In this document: in pieces, positions 53,832 through 63,796 of the stretch | Layout: every line of letters starts with the position of its first letter | How positions within the stretch are numbered: the stretch's first letter is position 1 | Source of the DNA: Flavobacterium weaverense | GTDB taxonomy: Bacteria; Bacteroidota; Bacteroidia; Flavobacteriales; Flavobacteriaceae | Direction: 5' to 3' | DNA: 64,000 nucleotides | Assembly: GCF_003688495.1 (NCBI RefSeq) | Contig: NZ_REFH01000009.1 | Location: forward strand, 656,143-720,142 | Position numbers and translations under genes: made by a program | The notes under the pieces: generated by a model | What the model was told of the DNA's origin: nothing | Database searches by the model: none | Seen by the model: the letters and a program-made list of their open reading frames with translations, nothing else

Positions 53832-53860
53832 AATCCTGCTCTTAACGAGCGGGATTTTTT
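53832..53860 (+). terminator. Terminator after the Rossmann-fold gene
   Basis: Ten-base stem AATCCTGCTC with GAGCGGGATT (one G-T pair), loop TTAAC, followed by T-run. Confidence 0.8.
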
Positions 53861-53891
53861 AGTTATATTTGGACAGAGTAAAAATCAACCA

Positions 53892-54584
53892 ATGATAATA
53901 ATTAATTGGAATTGTAACGGCGCCTTTCGAAAAAAATTTAAGTTTCTGGAACAGTTTGACGCTGACATTACAGTAATTCAAGAATGTGAAGACCCTAAAA
54001 GATCAAATGATATATTTTATAAAGAATGGGCAAAAAATTATATTTGGATTGGAGATAATAAAAATAGAGGGTTAGGGATATTCTGCAAAGAATCAGTAAA
54101 TTTGTCTGATAATAATTGGGAAACGAACGGCCTTAAATATTTTATCTCGGCAAATATTAATGACAGCTTTAACATAATTGGTCTATGGAACCATCACGCA
54201 AATTCTCCCACATTTGGCTATATTGGGCAGTTTTGGAAATATATTCAAATTAATAAATTGATAATGACGAAATCTATAATCGTTGGAGATTTCAATAGTA
54301 ATAAAATTTGGGATAAATGGGATCGATGGTGGAACCACAGCGACGTGGTTCGAGAGTTAGAAGAAATTGGAATTAGAAGCTTGTATCATGAATATTTTAA
54401 TGAAGAGCAAGGTGAAGAAAAGTCTCCTAGTTTTTATTTACAGAAAAATACTGTAAAACATTATCACATTGATTATGTATTTGCAGATCGAGAAACTTTT
54501 AATTGTCCTAAATCTTTTAAAATAGGTACTGAATTAAACTGGTTGCATTTGAGTGACAACATGCCACTGATAGTAAAATTATAA
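53892..54584 (+). CDS. Endonuclease/exonuclease/phosphatase-family protein with altered final motif
   Basis: A 230-residue EEP-fold protein. Early motifs NWNCNG and VIQECEDP (metal-binding Glu), central VGDFNSN (Asp/Asn), and HIDYVFAD are present. The final catalytic motif, normally S-D-H-x-P, reads SDNMP (N223), so the expected catalytic His is replaced by Asn; a His lies at 219 (WLHLSDN). It may be inactive or use another residue. Single gene; substrate unknown. Confidence 0.82.
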   Translation: MIIINWNCNGAFRKKFKFLEQFDADITVIQECEDPKRSNDIFYKEWAKNYIWIGDNKNRGLGIFCKESVNLSDNNWETNGLKYFISANINDSFNIIGLWNHHANSPTFGYIGQFWKYIQINKLIMTKSIIVGDFNSNKIWDKWDRWWNHSDVVRELEEIGIRSLYHEYFNEEQGEEKSPSFYLQKNTVKHYHIDYVFADRETFNCPKSFKIGTELNWLHLSDNMPLIVKL

Positions 54585-54615
54585 TTTAAAAGAGATATTA
54601 ATCGAATTTAGTACA

Positions 54616-55137
54616 ATGAAAACATTCCTAACGATTATCCTTTTGTCGACAACATCATTATTTTACGCACAAGCTATTAAAAGCAATGAAGCGGCTTATT
54701 TGCTTGATTCTAATTTAGTATCACAAATAACAATAAAGCATCTCATTTCTGACGATATAGAATCCGTAAATATCAAAAAGAATGACACGATAATAAATGA
54801 TAAACATTTTTCAGGCGTAGTTAGCATCATTTCTAAAAACCCACATAAATTTGATTTTATAAATTTAGAACAAATCAAATCTGAATTTACAACTTTTAAA
54901 AAAAGTGATGTTGTCTTTATGATTAATGGGGAAATAATAAAAGATAATCTAAATTCCGTCCTACTAGATCGCAATTACATTTTAAAGGTTGAAGTTACAA
55001 ATTCGCAAGATTTTTATAAATTAAGAGAAACTAGCACTAAACATGAAATCATTAATATTTTGGGTAGAACCAAAGAAAACTTAGACAACAAAAACAAAAT
55101 TATATTGAAAGGCCACGAGTCGATTGGTATCAAATAA
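54616..55137 (+). CDS. Exported hypothetical protein
   Basis: A 173-residue protein with a clear signal peptide (MKTFLTIILLSTTSLFYAQA). The mature part is a mix of strands and short helices with no family I recognise; the 'HFSGVVSIISKN' and 'VVFMINGEII' segments recall a TonB plug-like fold, but too weakly to call. It converges on selO with 8 bp between stops. Confidence 0.65.
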   Translation: MKTFLTIILLSTTSLFYAQAIKSNEAAYLLDSNLVSQITIKHLISDDIESVNIKKNDTIINDKHFSGVVSIISKNPHKFDFINLEQIKSEFTTFKKSDVVFMINGEIIKDNLNSVLLDRNYILKVEVTNSQDFYKLRETSTKHEIINILGRTKENLDNKNKIILKGHESIGIK

Positions 55138-55145
55138 AATAGACG

Positions 55146-56711
55146 TTAAGAACTGCAACTTAACATTGATGATCCTACCTTATTACGTGCCCAATCAGGC
55201 CTTTTGGCAAACCATCTTTGAAAATCAGGTTGCTCATCATACGGGTTCTTAAGTATTTCGAATAATTCATTTAACAAAGAATAATCACCTTTCTCTGCAT
55301 CGTCAATGCATAACTGCGAGATATAGTTTCGCAATACATATTTAGGATTTACAAGATTCATTTTTTCTTTACGTTCAAGATCAGTTGAGTTTTGTTCGTT
55401 AATTCTGAAACTATAAATTTCAAACCAATCATACCATTCCTTCAATATCACTTCATTTAAATCCTTTTCATTATAAAAAGCATCTTTGATTTTATCAAAA
55501 GCCAATACTGCTGAATCTTGCTTTGCAATGTTACTTAAATTTCTAAAGAAAATAGTCATGTCTGTCTCCGCTTTTTCAAGCAATTCAGTTAATCGATTCA
55601 CTAAAAACAAATCATCATCGAGTTTGTTTTGCAAACCTAATTTATCTTGCATCATACTCAAATATTCCTTTTCATAATTAGAAGTGTACGCTTCTAAGAT
55701 AGCTTCTAATGCCTTAGCATCTTCAATCAAGGGATAAAGAGCATTTGCCAATTGGTATAAATTCCAAAGCGCAATTTCAGGTTGGTTTCCAAAACGGTAC
55801 CTTTTATGTTGTTTATCTGTAGTATTTGGTGTCCAGCCAGAATCATAATCTTCTAGCCATCCGTAAGGTCCGTAATCTATAGTTATACCATGAATTGACA
55901 TGTTATCAGTATTCATAACTCCGTGAACGAAGCCAACACGTTGCCACTCTACAATCATTTTTAGAGTAGCTTGAGTAACCTGTTCAAAAAATCTTAAATA
56001 TTTAGGAACACCATCTTCTTTAATATTGGGAAAATGGTTTTTGATTGTGAAATCAGTTAATAATTTAAGATTCACTACATCTTTTCGAGAAGCAAAAATC
56101 TCAAAACTACCAAAACGTATGAATGTAGGCGCCACTCTACTAACGATAGCTCCTTTCTCATAAGCTGGATTTCCATTATATAACACATCACGCAAAACTT
56201 GATCACCAGAAAGCATCAGTGATAGGGAACGCGTTGTAGGAACACCTATGTGAAACATCGCCTCTGCACATAAATACTCCCTAATTGATGATCGCAAAAC
56301 TGCAAAACCATCTGCTGTTCTTGAATAGGGCGTTGGACCTGCTCCCTTTAGCTGCAACGTCAAAAATTTATCGTTATTAAGTACTTCAGTAAGATTTATG
56401 GCACGACCATCTCCTAATTGTCCAGCCCAATTTCCAAATTGATGTCCAGCATAGCACATGGCAAAGGGTTTAGTACCTGAATAAATTGTATTACCTGAAA
56501 AGACATTTAGAAAATCATCAGATAGTAAATCTTCTTTTGAAAGACCTATTTCTGCAGCTACTTCAAATGATGCGTGCATTAATGATGGCTTTGAAGGTTT
56601 TATAGGATCAACAAACGAAAAACATGCCTCATAAACTTGTCGAGGAACATTAGTTTCTAATGCATCAGCAGGCAGTTGGGAAGTGAAATTATTTTGAATA
56701 TGTAGTTTCAT
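55146..56711 (-). CDS. selO: Protein adenylyltransferase SelO (YdiU)
   Basis: A 521-residue pseudokinase-fold AMPylase that transfers AMP to Ser/Thr/Tyr. Motifs: YAGHQFGNWAGQLGDGRA, LQLKGAGPTPYSRTADG, VLRSSIREYLCAEAMFHIGVPTTRSL, FVHGVMNTDNMSIHGITIDYGPYGWLEDYD (metal and catalytic region). The C-terminus ends in SCSS: the Cys two residues before the last Ser takes the place of the selenocysteine of animal SelO. Confidence 0.95.
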   Translation of the reverse strand: MKLHIQNNFTSQLPADALETNVPRQVYEACFSFVDPIKPSKPSLMHASFEVAAEIGLSKEDLLSDDFLNVFSGNTIYSGTKPFAMCYAGHQFGNWAGQLGDGRAINLTEVLNNDKFLTLQLKGAGPTPYSRTADGFAVLRSSIREYLCAEAMFHIGVPTTRSLSLMLSGDQVLRDVLYNGNPAYEKGAIVSRVAPTFIRFGSFEIFASRKDVVNLKLLTDFTIKNHFPNIKEDGVPKYLRFFEQVTQATLKMIVEWQRVGFVHGVMNTDNMSIHGITIDYGPYGWLEDYDSGWTPNTTDKQHKRYRFGNQPEIALWNLYQLANALYPLIEDAKALEAILEAYTSNYEKEYLSMMQDKLGLQNKLDDDLFLVNRLTELLEKAETDMTIFFRNLSNIAKQDSAVLAFDKIKDAFYNEKDLNEVILKEWYDWFEIYSFRINEQNSTDLERKEKMNLVNPKYVLRNYISQLCIDDAEKGDYSLLNELFEILKNPYDEQPDFQRWFAKRPDWARNKVGSSMLSCSS

Positions 56712-56846
56712 TGCTTAAAATATTTGTGAACACGAAATATTTAATTCGAGTAGAATACAAAGATATTCGATACAAAAGAGATAACTCCTTTTTTACGATA
56801 ACTTTATATGATGATTGAAACTTTTTTAATTATTTACCGAGATGGC

Positions 56847-56879
56847 AAAAAAAAATCCTGTTTACCGAAGCAAACAGGA
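56847..56879 (-). terminator. sucC terminator
   Basis: Minus-strand stem TCCTGTTT (from 56879) with AAACAGGA closed by a loop with CTTCGG, then a U-run (A at 56847-56855). Confidence 0.8.
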
Positions 56880-56905
56880 CTTAATAATATATAACAGTTA
56901 AGTAA

Positions 56906-58099
56906 TTAAGAAAGTGCAGCTTTAACTTGGTCTGCAGCTTCTTGGAATTCCACAGCAGATAAAATAGGCATTCCTGAATTATCAATTAATTCTTTTGCAA
57001 TAGCAGCATTAGTACCTTGTAAACGAACAATAATTGGCACTTTTATAGCGTCACCCATGTTTTTGTAAGCATCAACAACACCTTGAGCTACACGGTCACA
57101 ACGAACGATACCTCCAAAAATATTAATCAAAATTGCTTTTACATTAGGATCTTTTAAGATAATACGGAAAGCAGTTTCAACACGCTTTGCATCAGCAGTT
57201 CCACCTACGTCAAGAAAGTTTGCAGGCTCAAAACCAGCATACTTGATTAAATCCATAGTTGCCATTGCTAAACCAGCTCCGTTCACCATACATCCTACAG
57301 TACCATCAAGATCTACATAGTTTAATCCTACCTCTTTAGCTTCAACTTCGATTGGATTCTCCTCACGAATGTCGCGCATTTCAGCATATTTAGTTTGTCT
57401 GTATAAAGCATTATCATCGATATTTACTTTAGCATCTACAGCCATTATTTTATTGTCAGATGTTTTTAACACTGGGTTAATTTCAAACATCGAAGCATCA
57501 GATCCAATATAAGCATTATACAAAGAATCGATAAATTTCACCATTTCTTTGAAAGCATTTCCAGAAAGACCTAAGTTAAAAGCAATTCTTCTAGCTTGAA
57601 AACCTTGCAGTCCAACAGAAGGATCAATTTCCTCAGTAAAGATTAAATGTGGTGTGTGCTCAGCAACTTCTTCAATATCCATTCCACCTTCAGTAGAATA
57701 CATAATCATGTTACGTCCAGTAGCTCTGTTTAATAATACAGAAACATAAAACTCAGAAGTTTCACTTTCACCAGGATAGTAAACATCTTCTGCGATTAAT
57801 ACTGTACTTACTTTTTTACCTTCAGCCGAAGTCTGAGGTGTAACTAATTGCATTCCGATAATTTGTCCTGCAATTTCTTCTACTTGTTGTAAGTTTTTGG
57901 CAAGTTTTACTCCTCCACCTTTTCCACGTCCACCTGCATGAACTTGGGCTTTTACAACATACCAACTTGTACCTGTTTCAGTAGTTAATTGTTTTGCAGC
58001 TTCTACAGCTTCTGCTGCGCTATTTGCAATGATTCCGCGTTGAATGCGAACTCCGTAGCTTGCTAAAATCTCTTTTCCTTGATATTCGTGTATGTTCAT
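56906..58099 (-). CDS. sucC: Succinate-CoA ligase (ADP-forming) subunit beta
   Basis: A 397-residue TCA-cycle enzyme subunit that makes ATP from succinyl-CoA together with SucD. N-terminal ATP-grasp (MNIHEYQGKEILASYGV, GGRGKGGGVKLAKN, FEINPVLKTSDNKIMAVDAKVNIDDNALYR) and C-terminal CoA-ligase domain (GTVGCMVNGAGLAMATMDLIKYAGFEPANFLDVGG, NIFGGIVRCDRVAQGVV, LQGTNAAIAKELI). sucD is not beside it; it must be elsewhere. Promoter TATTTTTG at 58150-58157. Confidence 0.97.
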   Translation of the reverse strand: MNIHEYQGKEILASYGVRIQRGIIANSAAEAVEAAKQLTTETGTSWYVVKAQVHAGGRGKGGGVKLAKNLQQVEEIAGQIIGMQLVTPQTSAEGKKVSTVLIAEDVYYPGESETSEFYVSVLLNRATGRNMIMYSTEGGMDIEEVAEHTPHLIFTEEIDPSVGLQGFQARRIAFNLGLSGNAFKEMVKFIDSLYNAYIGSDASMFEINPVLKTSDNKIMAVDAKVNIDDNALYRQTKYAEMRDIREENPIEVEAKEVGLNYVDLDGTVGCMVNGAGLAMATMDLIKYAGFEPANFLDVGGTADAKRVETAFRIILKDPNVKAILINIFGGIVRCDRVAQGVVDAYKNMGDAIKVPIIVRLQGTNAAIAKELIDNSGMPILSAVEFQEAADQVKAALS

Positions 58100-58149
58100 A
58101 ATATAGAATTTGTCTGGCTTCTGAATTTCTTTCAGAATAAAAGTGCGAC

Positions 58150-58157
58150 AAAAATAG
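58150..58157 (-). promoter_or_regulatory. -7 promoter element (TATTTTTG) of sucC
   Basis: Minus-strand TATTTTTGTCGCAC, about 50 bp upstream of the sucC ATG. Confidence 0.5.
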
Positions 58158-58469
58158 CAAAATTCATCTGAATAGAGAAATGTTTTGATACTAAAAAAAA
58201 GATAATAGCTTCCTATCTAAGAAGGAAGTGGTAAATTGTAGTTTTAAAATTATTTACAAGTTTAAAATTCACTTTTAAAGTAGGGTGTACCAACTATTAA
58301 ATTTTGACTAAAATTAAAAATACTTCGCTGCACTACTACATAAATAACATCACTAGACTGCCGACTCTAAAATTTTCTAAATTACTCTCGAAAAAATTAA
58401 ATACAGATTTTAAAAATAATGTTTAATTTAAAACTTTTTGTTATATTTTTTTCAAAATCATTTATTAAC
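58158..58469. other. Intergenic region between sucC and lysA
   Basis: About 310 bp, A+T-rich, between divergent promoters. No ORF, repeat or hairpin that I can support. Confidence 0.5.
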
Positions 58470-58500
58470 TTGTACGACTAAATAAAGAGTAATAAATTTG
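58470..58500 (+). promoter_or_regulatory. lysA promoter
   Basis: TTG (58470-58472) and TAAATTTG (58493-58500), 20 bp apart, matching both Bacteroidota elements; ATG at 58517. Confidence 0.7.
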
Positions 58501-58516
58501 CCAAAAATTAACGACC

Positions 58517-59737
58517 ATGCAATCAAAAGACTTAGTTCATCTAGCAGAACAATACGGTAGTCCATTATACGTATACGACGCCGAAAAAATAAAATCTCAA
58601 TACAACAGATTATCTAAAGCTTTTTCGAAAGTAAATAAGCTACGCATCAACTACGCTATGAAAGCGCTTTCAAATGTGGCTATTCTTCAATTATTACGAG
58701 AAATGGGATCAGGTCTTGACACTGTCTCTATTCAAGAGGTAATGTTAGGACTCCATGCAGGTTACGAGCCAGATAAAATATTCTATACTCCTAATGGAGT
58801 TTCATTAGAAGAAATTGAGGAAGTAAATGCTATGGGTGTCCAAATCAATATTGATAACTTATCGATATTGGAACAATTTGGAACAAAATATCCAAATGTA
58901 CCTGTTTGCATCCGAATAAATCCTCACGTAATGGCTGGAGGTAATGCAAATATTTCCGTTGGACATATTGATAGTAAATTTGGTATTTCAGTTCATCAAT
59001 TACCGCACTTAGTTCGAATCGTTGAAAACACGAAAATGAACATCGTAGGAATACACATGCACACCGGATCTGACATACTTGATATCGAAGTGTTTTTATA
59101 CGCAGCAGAAATATTGTTTGATGCAGCTAAAAGTTTTAAAAATCTTGAATTCTTAGATTTTGGAAGTGGTTTTAAAGTGCCGTATAAAAAAGATGATATT
59201 GAAACTGATATTGAAGAACTAGGTAAAAAATTATCAAAAAGATTTAATGCTTTCTGTACAGAATATGGTAAAGAGCTAACATTGATATTTGAACCAGGAA
59301 AATTTTTAGTAAGTGAAGCAGGATTCTTTTTAGCAAAAGTAAATGTAGTGAAGCAAACTACTTCGACGGTATTTGCTGGAATTGACAGCGGTTTTAACCA
59401 CCTAATTAGACCAATGTTATATGGTTCGCAACATCACATCGAAAACATATCAAATCCGAAAGGAAAAGAGCGTTTTTACTCTGTTGTAGGATACATTTGT
59501 GAGACTGATACTTTCGCTAATAACAGAAGAATTTCAGAGATAAAAGAAGGAGACATATTATGCTTTAGAAATGCAGGTGCTTACTGTTTTTCAATGGCTT
59601 CCAACTACAATTCGCGCTACAAGCCAGCAGAAGTTTTGTGGATGAATGGAGAGGGACATTTAATTAGAGCGCACGAAACTTTTGAGGACTTAATGAAAAA
59701 TCAGATACCATTACCAACTGCAATAAACGCAGAATAG
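58517..59737 (+). CDS. lysA: Diaminopimelate decarboxylase
   Basis: A 406-residue PLP enzyme that converts meso-diaminopimelate to lysine, the last step of lysine synthesis. The PLP-binding lysine K49 lies in NYAMKALSN; further motifs are SVGHIDSKFGIS, GIHMHTGSDI, DFGSGF, FEPGKFLVSEAG, CETDTFA (catalytic Cys-x-x-x-D from the neighbouring subunit) and GAYCFSMASNYNSR. Own promoter and terminator. Confidence 0.95.
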   Translation: MQSKDLVHLAEQYGSPLYVYDAEKIKSQYNRLSKAFSKVNKLRINYAMKALSNVAILQLLREMGSGLDTVSIQEVMLGLHAGYEPDKIFYTPNGVSLEEIEEVNAMGVQINIDNLSILEQFGTKYPNVPVCIRINPHVMAGGNANISVGHIDSKFGISVHQLPHLVRIVENTKMNIVGIHMHTGSDILDIEVFLYAAEILFDAAKSFKNLEFLDFGSGFKVPYKKDDIETDIEELGKKLSKRFNAFCTEYGKELTLIFEPGKFLVSEAGFFLAKVNVVKQTTSTVFAGIDSGFNHLIRPMLYGSQHHIENISNPKGKERFYSVVGYICETDTFANNRRISEIKEGDILCFRNAGAYCFSMASNYNSRYKPAEVLWMNGEGHLIRAHETFEDLMKNQIPLPTAINAE

Positions 59738-59760
59738 ATAATAAAAAAAAATGTTAATAA

Positions 59761-59795
59761 AAACGGGACTAAAGTAAATTTAGTCCCGTTTTTTT
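59761..59795 (+). terminator. lysA terminator
   Basis: Perfect 13-bp stem AAACGGGACTAAA (59761-59773) with TTTAGTCCCGTTT (59779-59791), loop GTAAA, T-run. Confidence 0.9.
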
Positions 59796-60134
59796 GATGA
59801 AGGAAAATTTAAAAAAATAAAACTATAGCTTTCTCTTACTTTCAATTGAAAACCTTGATTAAAATAAATTTCTAGCGATTTTCTAATTACAATCTTCTTT
59901 ACTATTTTTTACCTTTTATCGAATAAGCTAAAGACCGTAGAGGATAATGCATATACTCTCTATTCTTTTCAAAGTATTTCAGTACTGAGACAGTTATAAT
60001 GCGGAACAGCAATCTACAAAAAACTAGTTTGCAACATTCTGATTTGAATTACTTTTATCATTATGCAAGCTAGCTTTACATTTAAATGATTGTATCGATA
60101 TGTAAATTATCTTTTATTTGAACACAGTTTTAAC
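59796..60134. other. Intergenic region between convergent lysA and phosphatase genes
   Basis: About 340 bp with no ORF on either strand, no clear promoter and no repeat. It may hold the remains of a gene or a small RNA, but nothing supports either. Confidence 0.5.
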
Positions 60135-60170
60135 AAAAAAAAAAGGCTATATCAAAATTGATACAGCCTT
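60135..60170 (-). terminator. Terminator of the PafA-like gene
   Basis: Arms AAGGCTATATC and GATACAGCCTT (one mismatch) with an A-run at 60135-60144 that is the U-run on the minus strand. Confidence 0.75.
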
Positions 60171-60190
60171 GTAGAAAGAAAATAAATTGA

Positions 60191-61804
60191 CTATTTATTT
60201 AAAACTTCTTCTAGTACATTCGATTCAGTACCATTTGGGAAAGAAATTTTAATTTTTTGAGAAATTGTAGGTGCAATTGAAGTTATTTCTTCTTTAGAAA
60301 AGGACTCTCCAGCCTTAATATTCCAACCATAAAATATTGCAGGGACATGCGTATCATAAGAGTATGGTGTTCCGTGTGAGGTTCCAAGTAAAGCATGTTC
60401 TGAATAACCTGTTTTTTCAAGTAAAACTAAATCTCCATTTTGAGTAGGATCATATCCCTTGAAAATAAAATTCAAAAAGTAATCAGCACCAGTTGAAGAT
60501 AGAATTTCCTCTTCAGTGTAAACACGTTTTATATAATCTTGTGTCATTAAATAATCCTTAAAGGACTGTTTTACTTTCATAAGATCTAATCCTTTACTTT
60601 TAATTACTTCCTTATTAAAAAATAAATTAAAGTTTGAATAATTTAAAACTAAATCAGCACCAAATGTTTTAGTCGAAAATTCAGTTAAGCTCTTTCGAAT
60701 ATTTTTAGCACCAATGTAATCAACTGCATATTTATTGTCTTTTAAGTATCCAACATTTTCAGCACCTGCATGATCAGCGGTTAAAAACAGCAAATAATTA
60801 TCTTTACCAACCGTTTTATCTAAATAAGTTAAAAAGTCAGCAATAGTCTGATCTAAACGCAAGTAAGTATCTTGTAATTCCATAGAACGTGGTCCAAGTA
60901 AATGACCAACATAGTCAGTGCTAGAAAAGCTTACAGTTAAAAAATCCGTAATATCATCTTTACCTAATTCTTCTCTAACAATTGCTTCCTTAGCAAACTC
61001 AGCCAAAAGATCATTCCCAAATGGAGTTGAGCGAATTACTCCAGCACCATTTTTATCATACATATTTTTAAGATTGTAAGGCATAGTTGGAGTTTCACTT
61101 CCATAAAGCTTACCTTCATATGGATTGTTATCAGCCATACTTTCATTATAAGTAGAGGCAGGTTTATATAAATCCCATGCTTTATTTAAATAAGGCATAA
61201 ACTTTTTTTCATCATTAAACTTAGTTACCCACTTAGGTAATTCTTTTCCGTAAAAAGAACTAGAGATAAAAGCTCCTGTGCCACTAAACCAAAATGCCCA
61301 ATCAGCAAAATGTCCTGCTGGTAATATAGCTCCTCGATCTTTCATGCTCATACCAATGACTTTACCTTTAAAATTAGTCGCCATTTTTAGTTCATCTGTA
61401 ACAGTAGTTGCTTGCAAATTTAGCGGTGACATTGCGCCTTCTTCTTTTGTGCCGTTTCCTAGTGTCGACACACTTGCATCATCCGTACAGTACATTTGTT
61501 TACCTGAACTACGATTAAACCATCCATTACCTACTATACCGTGAACTGAAGGAGTCGCACCTGTATAAATACTGGCGTGTCCAGGAGCTGTGTAAGTCGG
61601 CATGTAATTATAATGCATGTTATGAAAAGTATAACCATTATCCATCAATCTTTTAAATCCATTTGCGGAGAAGTCATCTGAAAAGCGATATAAATATTCC
61701 GTTTTCATTTGATCAACTACAATACCTACCACCAATTTGGGACGCTGCTGTGCTTGTAAATTAACAGACAAAACAAATACCAAAAACAAAACAATCTTTT
61801 TCAT
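60191..61804 (-). CDS. PafA-like alkaline phosphatase, exported
   Basis: A 537-residue alkaline-phosphatase-superfamily enzyme. Signal peptide 1-18 (ending LQAQ). Metal ligand D31 (VVDQMK), nucleophile Thr of MPTYTAPGHAS (T72), later metal ligands in SFSSTDYVGHLLG and TADHAGAE, and the C-terminal HGTPYSYDTHVPAIF His. The Thr nucleophile and length agree with PafA, the calcium- or zinc-dependent phosphate-irrepressible phosphomonoesterase of flavobacteria. It would release phosphate from organic esters in the periplasm. Confidence 0.9.
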   Translation of the reverse strand: MKKIVLFLVFVLSVNLQAQQRPKLVVGIVVDQMKTEYLYRFSDDFSANGFKRLMDNGYTFHNMHYNYMPTYTAPGHASIYTGATPSVHGIVGNGWFNRSSGKQMYCTDDASVSTLGNGTKEEGAMSPLNLQATTVTDELKMATNFKGKVIGMSMKDRGAILPAGHFADWAFWFSGTGAFISSSFYGKELPKWVTKFNDEKKFMPYLNKAWDLYKPASTYNESMADNNPYEGKLYGSETPTMPYNLKNMYDKNGAGVIRSTPFGNDLLAEFAKEAIVREELGKDDITDFLTVSFSSTDYVGHLLGPRSMELQDTYLRLDQTIADFLTYLDKTVGKDNYLLFLTADHAGAENVGYLKDNKYAVDYIGAKNIRKSLTEFSTKTFGADLVLNYSNFNLFFNKEVIKSKGLDLMKVKQSFKDYLMTQDYIKRVYTEEEILSSTGADYFLNFIFKGYDPTQNGDLVLLEKTGYSEHALLGTSHGTPYSYDTHVPAIFYGWNIKAGESFSKEEITSIAPTISQKIKISFPNGTESNVLEEVLNK

Positions 61805-62103
61805 ATTGTGATTTTATAATTTAAACAAAAATACAAATTAAAGTTCAACTAAACTCTCTACAAAACAAGTAGAAATTCCTTTTAGTATATTAATATCTTC
61901 TATATCATTCTTTCTGATAAAATAATAATTTTTAATAGATACTCTATTAATCTGAAATCCTAAATACTATATTATTAATGTTAAAAAAGTGTAAATACTG
62001 CCTTTCAAACAAATGATTACCTGTCTAAAAATAAAACCATAATCGATTTTTCAATCAATTCTAAAAGTTATTATCTTTTAAGAAAAAAAGCTATATTTAT
62101 ACC

Positions 62104-63021
62104 ATGCTAAAAAAATTACTAGGTTTGATAATTGCATTACTTCCAATGATAAGTAGTGCTCAAGAATATGTCGATGTTATAACTGTTAATTACTCTAAAA
62201 CTGGAGATACAAAATTTAAAAACATTGATGAAAGTACTTCCATATCAATATTTGATTCGAAAGTTATATTGCCAATTGTGATAAATACTAAAACAGCAAT
62301 TATTACAGGATTTGATTTTAGTATTAAGAAACTGCAGTTATTTCCAAAAGAAGAAAACACAAATCTGTATTACACCAGACTTAAATTAGGCTTGACTACG
62401 GAGCACTCTGATAAATGGACAGGAACATATGTTTTACTTCCAGTAATCTCATCTGATTACAAAAATTTAAATTCTAAAGATGTTTATATGGGAGGAATTG
62501 CTTTTTGGACTTATAAAAAGCGTAAAACCCTTAATTACAAATTTGGAGTTTACACTGGCACCGAAGCTTTTGGATATTTTATTACACCTTTGATTGGAAT
62601 GTATTACTTGAGTCCAAATTCAAAATTTGAAGTCACTGCGTTGATGCCAGGAATTTTTGACGCTAATTTGGCTTTGTCAGAAAACTTTAAAGTAGGAATT
62701 GATTATAAAGGAATTTCTGAAACATTTAAACTACATGACAATAACCATCCTTCCACCTATGCTGAAAATAGCACTCTAGAGTTTTCAACTTACGTAGAAA
62801 ATAATTCTTTCTTAAAAAATTTACTTTTGAGATTAAAAGTTGGTTATTCAGCAAACAGTTATGAAGTATATAACGTTTCTGATAAAATTGATTTATCTCT
62901 AACTCCAATAAAATTTGGTAATAACAGAACAAAATTAAATAATAATTTAAATAGCAGTGTTTTACTAAAAGCCGAAGCTCTCTACCGTTTTGATATTCCA
63001 GCTAATAGAGAGAAAAAATAA
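62104..63021 (+). CDS. DUF6268-type outer-membrane beta-barrel protein
   Basis: A 305-residue protein with a signal peptide (MLKKLLGLIIALLPMISSAQ) and a beta-strand pattern throughout (YYTRLKLGLTTEHSDKWTGTYVLLPVISSDY; FWTYKKRKTLNYKFGVYTGTEAFGYFITPLIGMYYLSPNSKFEVTALMPG), ending in LLKAEALYRFDIP. It looks like the DUF6268 barrel family of Bacteroidota; no function is known. Single gene. Confidence 0.7.
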   Translation: MLKKLLGLIIALLPMISSAQEYVDVITVNYSKTGDTKFKNIDESTSISIFDSKVILPIVINTKTAIITGFDFSIKKLQLFPKEENTNLYYTRLKLGLTTEHSDKWTGTYVLLPVISSDYKNLNSKDVYMGGIAFWTYKKRKTLNYKFGVYTGTEAFGYFITPLIGMYYLSPNSKFEVTALMPGIFDANLALSENFKVGIDYKGISETFKLHDNNHPSTYAENSTLEFSTYVENNSFLKNLLLRLKVGYSANSYEVYNVSDKIDLSLTPIKFGNNRTKLNNNLNSSVLLKAEALYRFDIPANREKK

Positions 63022-63796
63022 AGCTTCAAGTCACCATTTAGGTGCTGAACTGTACTATTTATTTCGGTTACAATATTAGCTTATCTTCTAATCTTCAAGA
63101 AAAAGTTTAATAAATAGCATTAATAATATACAGAGACGATTAATTCATTAGAGGTAATAATGATTGTAGTGAACTTAAATAATTTCGATAGTAATCTTTA
63201 CTACTTACTTTTTTGTCAAACAAAGAATTTCCTACATTAGTACTCATCGATTTGATGTTGATATCATTCAAATTTCAAATATCAATATATTATAAAGCTT
63301 ATATATCTCTTGTAACTTTAAAGATAGCATTTCGTAATAAAACGAACCTTATGAAAAGCTTTTAATTATTTACCAATGCATTTTAGGTTTAAAAATAAGA
63401 AGAGTTGAACCTATAATTTGACTGAAAAAAAAAAATTGTCAAGATAGTAGTACCAGTGTAAAATATTAAAATTACAGTCGTTAAATACCTAATCCAGTAA
63501 AAGGAGTCACTTAATAAATACTAATAAGTTCTTAGAAAAAGTACTTAACTCTTCTAAATGAAAAGCTAGATATGAAATTATCAATTTAGTATTACAGTTT
63601 CCGATTTCGATATAAGATAAGTTGCTGCACCAATCCTTAAAGATTTGATTAGAAAAAACTAATTCATTAGAATCGTATATATCGGATAATTCATGACACG
63701 TTTCAAAGAAGTATTTTACAACTATTTATCACAAACCTAAGACCATTGAATTTAAAATAAACACTTAAGTAATTTACCGCATAGAAAATTCAAATA
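63022..63796. other. Gene-poor stretch before the rRNA operon end
   Basis: About 775 bp, very A+T-rich, with stops in every frame and no convincing hairpin. A 12-base word TAATTCATTAGA occurs at 63141-63152 and 63660-63671, which may be chance in such a composition. No promoter or small ORF can be supported. Confidence 0.55.

Noticed and set aside
63141..63671. A repeated 12-base word (TAATTCATTAGA) as an attachment-site pair
   Set aside because: Short, A+T-only apart from two bases, and with no integrase or mobile cargo between the copies; chance is likely in this composition.
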